Shown here: positions 48,447 through 56,665 of the stretch, in pieces
How positions within the stretch are numbered: the first letter of the stretch is position 1
Layout: every line of letters starts with the position of its first letter
Assembly (NCBI GenBank): GCA_963848085.1
Contig: CAWKCE010000003.1
Coordinates: 248,001 to 312,000 of the forward strand
DNA: 64,000 nt
Reading direction: 5' to 3'
Source: CAWKCE01 sp032127035
Lineage (GTDB): Bacteria > Actinomycetota > Actinomycetes > JAHEKZ01
Translations under genes and position numbers: made by a program
The notes under the pieces: generated by a model
Databases searched by the model: none
Told to the model about the DNA's origin: nothing
The model's input: the letters and a program-made list of their open reading frames with translations, nothing else

Positions 48447-50442
48447 GTGACGATCCGTGACAACGCCTCGGACCAAGAGCGGGGAGTCGTCGTGTCGGAC
48501 ACGCAGCGTGAGGCAGGGGCCGAGAACGCTGCGACCGAGGCGGCGCCCTTCCTGGGCGGCACCGGAGGCGTGCTGTCGGTACGCGGGGCCGACGTCGGCG
48601 CGTCCCGGGAGCGGCAGCGGCGGCGGCGGCTCCGAAGCCTGGCGATCGCGCTGGGCATCCCGGCCGCATACATGTGGCTGCGGATCCTGTCCGGCGACCC
48701 GGTGCAGTTCGGACTGCCGCACATCGACCCGTTCCTGCTGGTCCCCATGTTGTTCTTCGGGGCTCTGCTGGTGCTGCTGGTCGGGACCACGATCGGTGCC
48801 GGGCGTTCACCGCACGTCATCTACCGGCCCGAACAGCTCACGGTGTCGATCGACGACGTCAAGGGCATCGACCCGGTCAAGGAGGATGTCGTCCGGTCGT
48901 TGAACCTGTTCCTCGCACACAAGACGTTCGCCAGCCAGATGGGGGGAACCCCGCGCCGCGGGCTGCTGTTCGAGGGGGACCCCGGCACCGGCAAGACCTT
49001 CCTCGCCAAGGCGATGGCGCGTGAGGCGGGAGTTCCCTTCCTGTTCGTGTCGGCAACGTCGTTCCAGTCCATGTACTACGGCGCGACGGCTCGCAAGATC
49101 CGCTCCTACTTCAAGGCGCTGCGCAAGGTCGCCCGCCAGGAGGGCGGGGCCATCGGCTTCATCGAGGAGATCGACGCGATCGCCATGGCCCGCGGCGGCC
49201 TGGGTGCGACCACGCTGCCGGAGTCGCTGAGCTCGGTCGGGCTCAACGGCTGTGGCGGTCTGACCGCGCTTCCTGCGGGGTTCGCGCGACCTGCCGGGCT
49301 GGTCGCCAACCGGTCCGTCGTCAGTGAAGGTGTGGGCGGCGTCGTCAACGAGATGTTGGTCCAGATGCAGTCCTTCGACGAGCCCACCGGGCTGCAGAAG
49401 TTCCGCACCCGGCTGGTGGACCGGTTGAACCTGCTGCTGCCGCTGCACCGCCAGTTCAGCCGCCCCCAGCCGCCCAGCACCAACATCTTGCTCATTGCCG
49501 CCACGAACCGTGCGGACAACTCTGGACCCGGCGCTGCTGCGTCCGGGTCGGTTCGACCGCCGCCTCACGTTCGAGCGTCCGACCAAGTCGGGTCGTCGCG
49601 AGATCCTGGACCACTACCTGACACTGAAGGCACACTCCGAGGAGCTCGACGAGGAGGAGCGGCGCGACCGACTTTCCTCGGCGACCCAGGGCTACACGCC
49701 AGTCATGCTGGAGCACCTGCTGGATGAGGCTTTGGTCAACGCGGTTCGCCGGGGCGACTCGGAGATGAACTGGCAGGACGTCGAGCGGGCCCGCTTGGTG
49801 GAGGAGGTCGGGATCGGCCAGCCGGTGAGCTACACCGACCACGAGCGGCTGCTCATTGCGACCCACGAGGCCGGCCACGCGACGGTCGCCTACCTCGTGG
49901 CCCCGGAGCGCCGGCTCGAGGTCCTCACCATCATCAAGCGTCGTCAGGCCCTGGGGATGCTTGCGCACGGGGATGCCGAGGACGTGTACACGCGGTCGCG
50001 CAGCGAGATGACCCGTCTCATCCAGATCGCGATGGGTGGCCAGTGCGCCGAGGAGATCTTCTTCGGCGACGTCTCGACCGGTCCCGGCGGGGACCTGCTC
50101 TACGCCACGAACGTGGCCGCCGAGATGGTCGGGTCGGTCGGTATGCAGGGCTCGCTGGTGTCCTATGCGGCGGTCCAGAACAGCGCCTTCAACGACAGCA
50201 ACATCGCCGGCCGCGTCCTGGCCGAGCCGGACGGCAGACGTCGCGTCGAGGACCTCCTCCAGGAGGCCAAGGTGTTCGTCAAGGCACTGCTGGAGGACAA
50301 CACCCATCTGGTCGAGGCCCTCCGGGACGCACTCGTCGAGCGCGAGGAGCTGATCGGTGACCAGATCACCAGCATTCTCGACGCCGCCCGGGAAACCTCG
50401 GTCATCGACCTGCGGGCTCCGTCCGGGATCCGCGAGGTCTGA
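48447..50442 (+). pseudogene. FtsH-like membrane AAA ATPase with M41 peptidase domain, one frameshift
   Basis: Two membrane helices (about 68-85 and 98-115), then an AAA domain with Walker A EGDPGTGKTFLAK, a Walker B read as IGFIEEIDAIA (Glu replaces the usual first Asp) and a long insert before ATNRAD. At 49521 one extra T shifts the frame; it resumes as LDPALLRPGRFDRR (second region of homology) and continues to the zinc motif THEAGHATVAYL and GGQCAEEIFFGD. Joined it is about 665 residues. An alternative start is GTG at 48492. A divergent relative of FtsH, so the role is inferred membrane proteolysis. Confidence 0.8.
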
Positions 50443-50508
50443 CCGACCAGTCGTGCCGCTGGGCCGATCGGTCTACAGGTTTCCGGCCGGAGCGTCGATG
50501 ACTGCGCC

Positions 50509-51019
50509 GTGGACGCGCCGGACCCATCCGTCCTGCTGGCCGGTGACCCCGACGACGAGGCGGGGGTACCCGTCGGCGGAGTGATCCTGCGCATTGCCGG
50601 ATCCCGCTACGCCGTGGAGCATGTCGGCGGTCGCCGAGGTGGTGCCCGTCCCGACCGTCACTCGCCTGCCCGGTGCCCCCGCATGGCTGTGGGGAGTGGT
50701 CAACTGGCGTGGTCGCGTCCTGGCCGCGGTAGACCTTCGTCCCCTCGTCGGCGCGCCGATCGACCCGATGCCCACCAGCGCTCGCTTGGTCGTGCTGTCC
50801 GAGGCCGGCGTGGAGCTGGGTTTGCTGGCCGACCGGGTGCCCGGACTCCTCGAGTGCAGCCCGGACGACGTCCAGCCCATGCCCGCCACCGCCCCCGTCG
50901 GTATCGCTGCGCTGCTGCGCGGCGTGGTCGACTTCGATGGCCCCGTCGCCATGGTGGACACCGCCGCCGTCCTCGGGCTGCGGTCCCAGCTGCCGTCCCT
51001 ACGGTCCATCGCCTCCTGA
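50509..51019 (+). pseudogene. CheW-like adaptor, one frameshift
   Basis: CheW bridges receptor and CheA. From the GTG at 50509 the frame reads GVILRIAGSRYAVE, then an extra C at 50620 shifts it into MSAVAEVVPVPTVTRLPG, GVVNWRGRVLAAVDLRPL (typical CheW core) and a C-terminal VDTAAVLGL. Joined it has about 169 residues. It lies 66 bp after the AAA protease and 118 bp before the receptor. Sequence error cannot be excluded. Confidence 0.82.
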
Positions 51020-51137
51020 CCGATCCTCCGGACCAGGTGTCACTCGATCGGACTACAGCCGATCCCGCGCCCGACCGATGCTGTCCGAGGAGGCGTCGAC
51101 CGGCGCCTCAGGGCTCTCATGGCCGAGGAGGCCAGAC

Positions 51138-52835
51138 GTGTCGCAGCACAGTCCGGCCGATGCGCCCGCCCCGGTGGCGGCCAGTCGCGGGACCGGCTCC
51201 TCGATCGCCTTCGATCGGCGCAACGCGACCGAGACGACGCTGGTCCATTGGGTGACCACCGCGCTGACTGTGCTGTTGGTCCTGCTGTGGGCCCAGGCCG
51301 CTGGTTCGCTGGCGCCGGAGGTGTGGGCGGTCGTCGGAGCCCAGGTCGCGGTCGCCCTGGTCGCCACCTGGCTAGCGGTGCGTGCGGTGGCGCGTGGCGC
51401 GACCTACGGGTCGACCGACCGGTGGGACGGGCCGTCGGCGGTCGGGCAGCTGCTGGCCGCAGTCGCGGTGACCGGCTGGACCGGTGGCCTCGCCAGCCCG
51501 GTGTGGGTCGTGGTGGCGGTCCTGGCCGCGTACGCCGGCTCGGTGGTGGTCAACCGCACGGGATGGCTGCTGGTCCCGGTCCTCCTCGCTGCCGCCCCCG
51601 TGAGTGGTCTCGCCTCGGGCACGCTCGAGCCGCAGCTGCAGCCGTTCTCGCTCCCGCTGGTCGTGGCCCTGTCCTTGGGGCTGTCGACGCTGTTCGTTCT
51701 GGTTCGGGGCGTGTGCGGGGCCCTGTACGGCGGGTCGGAGACCGCGGCACTCGACCAGGCGTTCCTCGCCAGCCAGGTTCGGGAGCTGGCCGAAGCGATG
51801 GCGCTGGCGTCCGCGGGCGACCTGTCGGTCCGCCCCGACCTGGGTTCTGGCGCCAATCGACCCGGCGCGGAGACGTCGGCCGAGCATGTCGCTGCGCTGG
51901 CAAGCGCCTTCGACCACACGCTGGGGTCCCTGCGTGGGTTGGTGGGCCAGGTGCGGTCCGGCGGTGAGCGGATTGGCGTCTCGGCGTCGCAGGTCCTGGT
52001 GTCCGCGCAGGAGCAGGCCGCGTCCGCGACCGAGCAGTCGTCGGCGGTCACCGAGACCACGGCCACGATCGAGGAGCTGGCAGCGACGGCTGCCCAGATC
52101 GCGGAGACAGCCGAGCAGGTCGCGCGGTTCGCATCGGACACCCTGGGGTATGCGGTCGAGGGCCGGCGAGCGGTCTCGGCGTCGGTCGAGGCGATGGACT
52201 CGATCTCCTCGCGGGTGGACCAGATCGCGGCCCGTGCCCTCGGACTGGGCGAGAAGTCGCAGCAGATCGGTCGGATCCTGACCGTCATCGACGAGCTGGC
52301 CGACCAGACGAACCTGCTGGCGCTGAACGCCGCCATCGAGGCGGCTCGCGCCGGTGAGCATGGGCGGGGGTTCGCCGTGGTTGCGGCGGAGGTGCGCAAG
52401 CTAGCCGAGCGGTCGCAGGAGTCGGCCGGCCAGATCCAGACGATCGTCACGCAGATCCAGGCCGAGACGTCGGCGACGATCCTGGCGTCGGAAGAGGGAG
52501 CCCGAGAGGTGTCCCGCGGCTCCGACCTGGCTCGCGAGGTCGCGTCGTCCCTGGACCGGATCCAGGCCATGGTCGACGAGACGACGACCGCGGCTAAGGA
52601 GATCTCGATCGCCACGCAGCAGCAACGGTCTGCGTCCGACCAAGTGGTGTCGGCGATGACGCAGGTCTCAGATGTGTCGAGGCAGTACGCAGTGGGGTCG
52701 AAGCAGGCGGCGGAGGCGGCCTCCGAGCTCACCATGCTCGCCGGTGATCTGAAGGCGGCCATTGCCACCTTCCGGACCGACCCGCGCGGTCCCCGGCCCC
52801 CAGCCGGCCGGGTGGGGGCCGGAGCCACCAGATGA
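51138..52835 (+). CDS. Methyl-accepting chemotaxis protein
   Basis: A 565-residue receptor. The N-terminal 190 residues hold about six hydrophobic segments with short loops, so there is no classic extracellular ligand domain; a HAMP-like linker follows, then the cytoplasmic coiled coil. The signalling tip reads IDELADQTNLLALNAAIEAARAGEHGRGFAVVA across residues 383-415 and adaptation helices carry EQAASATEQSSAV-type Glu/Gln pairs. GTG start with GAGGAGG 7 nt upstream. Overlaps cheA (ATGA). Confidence 0.92.
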   Translation: MSQHSPADAPAPVAASRGTGSSIAFDRRNATETTLVHWVTTALTVLLVLLWAQAAGSLAPEVWAVVGAQVAVALVATWLAVRAVARGATYGSTDRWDGPSAVGQLLAAVAVTGWTGGLASPVWVVVAVLAAYAGSVVVNRTGWLLVPVLLAAAPVSGLASGTLEPQLQPFSLPLVVALSLGLSTLFVLVRGVCGALYGGSETAALDQAFLASQVRELAEAMALASAGDLSVRPDLGSGANRPGAETSAEHVAALASAFDHTLGSLRGLVGQVRSGGERIGVSASQVLVSAQEQAASATEQSSAVTETTATIEELAATAAQIAETAEQVARFASDTLGYAVEGRRAVSASVEAMDSISSRVDQIAARALGLGEKSQQIGRILTVIDELADQTNLLALNAAIEAARAGEHGRGFAVVAAEVRKLAERSQESAGQIQTIVTQIQAETSATILASEEGAREVSRGSDLAREVASSLDRIQAMVDETTTAAKEISIATQQQRSASDQVVSAMTQVSDVSRQYAVGSKQAAEAASELTMLAGDLKAAIATFRTDPRGPRPPAGRVGAGATR

Positions 52836-55042
52836 CCGGCTGGGCGAGCGACCCCGAGCTGCTGGCCACGTTCCGGCAGGAGGTGGAGGACCGGCTCGGC
52901 TCGCTGTGCGAAGGCCTGCTGCAGCTGGAGGAGCATCCGCAGCCGCGCCAGCTGGTGGTGGCGCTGTTCCGGGACGCCCACACCGTGAAGGGGTCGGCCC
53001 GCATGCTGGGGCTGGATGACGTGGTGGATGTGGCCCACCGGGCGGAGGACCTGCTCGGCGCCATCCGCGATGGCCGATTCCGGCCCCGCAAGGACCTGGT
53101 CGACCTGCTCCTGACAGCCGCCGAGGGCGTCCGGCGCGGGCTGCCGGGCGCTGACTTCCCGGTGGCCGCCGCCGACCTGGCCGAGGTCGTGACCGCGTTG
53201 GACCGAGCGTTGCTGGGGGACGACCCGGTCGTTGTGCCCAGGCTGCCCGCTGCGGTCGAGCCCGAGCCGGACCTGGAGGCGGAGCCCGCCGACTTGGGGC
53301 GCCCCCGCGCCGGAGAGTCGGTCCGAGTCCCGGTCCGGCGCGTGCACGCCCTGCTGGACGTCGTCGGTGAGGCCGAGCTGGAGACCCGACGGGTGGAGCG
53401 CCACGTCCAGCACCTGTCCGCCCTTTCGGTGGAGCACCTGCGCCTGGCGCGGTCGCTTCACGCCGACGAGGCGGACGACCGACCGAGGCCGACCGACAGC
53501 AGCTCCGCGCTGCACGCGCTCGTGGCACTGGGGGACCAGCTCCAGGCCGAGGTCCGTGAGCTGCGGGGAACTGTCGAGAACGCGCAGAACCAGCTGGGGC
53601 GGGTCCGCGACGGCGCGATGGGGCTCGCCATGGTCCCGGTGCGCCGCGTGGTCGCGGCGTTTCACCAGCTGGTGCGCGAGATCGCGACGGACTCCGGCCG
53701 GTCGGTCCAGCTCGTGCTCGAAGGCGAGGAGGTCGAGCTGGACACTCGCGTGCTGGACGGTGTCGCGGACGCCCTGCGACATCTGGTGACCAACGCTGTC
53801 GACCACGGCTGCGAGTTGCCGGAGGAGCGTCTCCGGGCCGGCAAGCCCGCGCAGGCGACGGTGACGGTGTCGGCGCGGGCCGCCGGGTCGACGGTGGTCA
53901 TCGAGGTCCGAGATGACGGGTATGGGATCGACGAGGACCGGCTGCGGGAAATGGCGGTGGGACGGGGACTGGTCGGCGCTGACGCCCAGCTCGCGGGCCA
54001 GCCGTTGTTGTCCCTGCTCTTCCACCCTGGCTTCAGCACGTTGGACGAGGTGACCCAGACCTCCGGTCGAGGCGTCGGTCTCGACGTTGTGCGAAACGCG
54101 GTGGAGGATCTCGGGGGCAGCGTCGAGATCGAGACCACGCCTGGTGTGGGGAGCGCCTTCACGATGACGCTGCCGGTCACTCTGGGCGTGATCCGCTGCC
54201 TGGTCGCGCGCGTGGGGGAGGAGCGCTACGCCCTTCCGGTGTCCAACGTCGTCGAGACGCTGTCGCTGGCCGACGCGCCCACGGCGGTGGTCGCTGGTGC
54301 GCAGGTCCTGCTCCGTCGCGGCTCAGCTGTTCCGCTGGCGGACCTGGGGACCGCGCTGGGGACCGTGGGTGACGGGCATACCGAGGTGGGCGTGGTCGTC
54401 CGCTACGGCGGATCCACCGAGCACCTTGCGTGGGCGGTCGACGACCTGGAAGGCGAGCTGGAGCTGGTCGTCAAGGACCTCGGCGAGTTCCTCGGGCGCC
54501 TCCCCTTCATCGGCGGCGCGACGATCGACTCCGACGGCAGCGTGATGCTGCTCCTGGACATCCGGGAGCTGGCGGTCCAGCAGCTGGCCGGCGGTCTCCA
54601 CCTCGAGGCCCGCGCTACCGCGCGTACGGCCTCGCCCCGCGAGACCCCGCCGAGCGCTGCCACGACCTCAGGAAAGCCGACCGTCCTGGTCGTCGAGGAC
54701 TCGGTGGGCGTTCGCGAGCTGCAGCGGGTGATCCTCGAGGGGGCTGGCTACGACGTCCTCACCGCCGTCGACGGCACCGACGGTGCCGCCCGGCTGTCGG
54801 GAGACCCGGTCGACCTGGTGCTGTCAGACGTCGAGATGCCCGGGATGGACGGCTTCACGCTGACTCGGACCATCCGGCGGACCCGGGGCTGGGAGGGCGT
54901 GCCGGTCGTGATCATGACCTCGCGCGGAGACGAGGCTGACAAGCGGGCCGGGCTGGACGCCGGGGCCGACGCCTACCTGCTCAAGAGCGAGTTCGACCAA
55001 GACCAGCTCGTGGAGACGGTGCGGCGACTGGTGGGTCGCTGA
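52832..55042 (+). CDS. Hybrid CheA histidine kinase with C-terminal receiver
   Basis: A 736-residue signalling kinase. Domains: HPt (about 1-125; phosphorylated His near 50 in RDAHTVKGSARML), dimerisation (about 165-290), HATPase (about 300-450; NAVDHGCEL N box, DDGYGID, GRGVGLDVV), CheW-like (about 450-590) and a receiver (about 610-736; phospho-Asp in LVLSDVEMPGMDG). The segment between HPt and dimerisation is short, so the P2 CheY/CheB-docking domain appears absent. A fused receiver is typical of alternative-function or twitching systems rather than simple flagellar ones. Confidence 0.94.
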   Translation: MTGWASDPELLATFRQEVEDRLGSLCEGLLQLEEHPQPRQLVVALFRDAHTVKGSARMLGLDDVVDVAHRAEDLLGAIRDGRFRPRKDLVDLLLTAAEGVRRGLPGADFPVAAADLAEVVTALDRALLGDDPVVVPRLPAAVEPEPDLEAEPADLGRPRAGESVRVPVRRVHALLDVVGEAELETRRVERHVQHLSALSVEHLRLARSLHADEADDRPRPTDSSSALHALVALGDQLQAEVRELRGTVENAQNQLGRVRDGAMGLAMVPVRRVVAAFHQLVREIATDSGRSVQLVLEGEEVELDTRVLDGVADALRHLVTNAVDHGCELPEERLRAGKPAQATVTVSARAAGSTVVIEVRDDGYGIDEDRLREMAVGRGLVGADAQLAGQPLLSLLFHPGFSTLDEVTQTSGRGVGLDVVRNAVEDLGGSVEIETTPGVGSAFTMTLPVTLGVIRCLVARVGEERYALPVSNVVETLSLADAPTAVVAGAQVLLRRGSAVPLADLGTALGTVGDGHTEVGVVVRYGGSTEHLAWAVDDLEGELELVVKDLGEFLGRLPFIGGATIDSDGSVMLLLDIRELAVQQLAGGLHLEARATARTASPRETPPSAATTSGKPTVLVVEDSVGVRELQRVILEGAGYDVLTAVDGTDGAARLSGDPVDLVLSDVEMPGMDGFTLTRTIRRTRGWEGVPVVIMTSRGDEADKRAGLDAGADAYLLKSEFDQDQLVETVRRLVGR

Positions 55043-55102
55043 GTATCAGGTCCGGGCCGCATCCGGCCGATGGTTGCCTGTGCGAGGAGAGGAGACGGAT
55101 CC

Positions 55103-56062
55103 ATGCCGACGGTCGTGATTGCCGACGACAGTCCGACGCTGCGTCGGATCGTGACGACTGTCCTCGAGCGTGAGGGCTTCACTGTCCTTCAGGCCGAGGA
55201 CGGGGTGCAGGCCGTCCAGGCGGTCTTCGCGTCGATGCCGGACGCGGTCATCCTGGACGTCCAGATGCCCCGGCTGTCCGGATACGTGACCGCGCGGCTG
55301 CTGAAGGACGACTGGCGGACCGCTGACATCCCAGTGATCTTGCTCACCTCCTTGGATGCTGCCAGCGACCGCTACTGGGGTGCGCAGGTCGGTGCCGACC
55401 GGTTCTTCACCAAGGACTTCGAGGCACCTGAGCTCGTCGCAGCCACGCGGGAGGTCCTGGCCGCGGCCGACTCCCGACGGGGCGGCCGGCCGCCCCTTCG
55501 CCCGGACCCGGTGGAGATGTCGGACGACGACGTCCTCGGCAGCGTCAGTGACATCTTGGACCGCAAGCTCTTTGAGTCCTCGGTCGCAGCAGAGGTCACT
55601 GCCATCGCCTCGGAGGTCCACGGTTTCGAGGAGACGATCGCGGAGGTGCTGGATGTGCTGAACCGTGTCGTCGAGTACGACCTCGCGGCCGTGCTCATGC
55701 TGGATGACAAGTCCACCTACATCCGGGTGGCGCGGGAGACGTCGAAGCAGCAGTACTCCGAGTTCTTCGGCGCGGTGGCGGTTGCCGCATCGGACTCCAG
55801 CGGTGAGACGGTGTCGGTGTCCGAGCTGCGGGCCCGCGTCGCGGATCCGGAGGAGTACCTCGGAGACGACGACGAAGGTGAGATGGCGACGTTCTTGTCG
55901 ATGCCACTGAAGGCCGGCGGCCGGAAGGTCGGAGTGCTGGCACTTTCCAGTGCCAAGGCCAACGCCTTCGGCGAGACCTCTCTCAACACCTTGCGGTTGG
56001 TCGCCTCCCCGGCCGGGATCGTGCTCGCCAACGCGCGGTACGCCGGGGTGCAGGTGCTGTAG
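55103..56062 (+). CDS. Response regulator with GAF-like C-terminal domain
   Basis: A 319-residue protein. The receiver (about 1-120) has acidic DD at 8-9, phospho-Asp near 52 in ILDVQMPRLSG, and Lys in FFTKDFEA. The remainder (about 160-319) looks like a GAF domain (VLDVLNRVVEYDLAAVLML, FLSMPLKAGGRKVGVLALSS). ATG with GAGGAGAGGAG upstream. Last gene of the chemosensory operon. Output may be binding of a ligand or protein rather than DNA. Confidence 0.85.
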   Translation: MPTVVIADDSPTLRRIVTTVLEREGFTVLQAEDGVQAVQAVFASMPDAVILDVQMPRLSGYVTARLLKDDWRTADIPVILLTSLDAASDRYWGAQVGADRFFTKDFEAPELVAATREVLAAADSRRGGRPPLRPDPVEMSDDDVLGSVSDILDRKLFESSVAAEVTAIASEVHGFEETIAEVLDVLNRVVEYDLAAVLMLDDKSTYIRVARETSKQQYSEFFGAVAVAASDSSGETVSVSELRARVADPEEYLGDDDEGEMATFLSMPLKAGGRKVGVLALSSAKANAFGETSLNTLRLVASPAGIVLANARYAGVQVL

Positions 56063-56079
56063 GAGCGACGACCCGAAGG

Positions 56080-56085
56080 TAGGGT
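56080..56085 (+). promoter_or_regulatory. -10 element of the flavin reductase gene, probably leaderless
   Basis: TAGGGT ends 7 nt before the GTG at 56093, with no Shine-Dalgarno. Confidence 0.45.
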
Positions 56086-56092
56086 CGCCCGG

Positions 56093-56599
56093 GTGAGCAG
56101 TGGCCCCTCGACCGAGCAGTTCCGCGAGGCGGTCAGTCGGTTCGCCACCGGGCTCACTGTGGTCACCTGCGTCGCCGACGGTGTCGACCACGCGATGACG
56201 GCGAACTCCTTCGTCTCGGTGTCCCTCGACCCGTTGCTCGTCTTGGTCTCGGTGGAGCGCGACACCAGGTTCCACGAGGCAGTGACTGCTGCCGGGGCGT
56301 GGTCGGCGTCGATCCTGCCCGAGTCCGACGAGTCGGCCGCCCGCTGGTTCGCCACCAGGGGCCGCCCCCTGCCGGGCCAGTTCGACCGGTTTTCCCACCA
56401 CCGCGGCACAAGCGGCGGTGCGGTGCTGCTGGACGGCGCCCTCGCGGCGTTGGAGTGCCGCTCGTGGCGCACCGTGCCGGCCGGGGACCACGACCTGCTG
56501 CTCGGGCTGGTCGTCGGCCTGGAGGTGCCGACCGATGCGGCAGCACCGTTGCTGTACCACCGACGCCGCTACGCCACGATCGGTTCGACTCCTGGCTGA
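56093..56599 (+). CDS. Flavin reductase family protein
   Basis: A 168-residue flavin reductase-like (split-barrel FMN-binding) protein. Family landmarks are FATGLTVVTCVADG (about 16-29), AMTANSFVSVSLDP (FMN-binding) and a late LLLGLVVGLEVP. Such proteins supply reduced flavin to a monooxygenase or act on their own; no monooxygenase is nearby. Preceded by a -10 element. Not obviously linked to the chemosensory operon 30 bp upstream. Confidence 0.86.
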   Translation: MSSGPSTEQFREAVSRFATGLTVVTCVADGVDHAMTANSFVSVSLDPLLVLVSVERDTRFHEAVTAAGAWSASILPESDESAARWFATRGRPLPGQFDRFSHHRGTSGGAVLLDGALAALECRSWRTVPAGDHDLLLGLVVGLEVPTDAAAPLLYHRRRYATIGSTPG

Positions 56600-56665
56600 G
56601 ATTGGCGCACTGGTGCGTGGCTTAGTCTGTGGTGGACACCCCAACCACCCCAGGACCCTCATCTC

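Noticed and set aside
44812..50620. Programmed ribosomal frameshifting as the cause of the five frame breaks
   Set aside because: No slippery heptamer or downstream structure was seen at the breaks, signs differ (+1 and -1), and the genes concerned are not known to use it.
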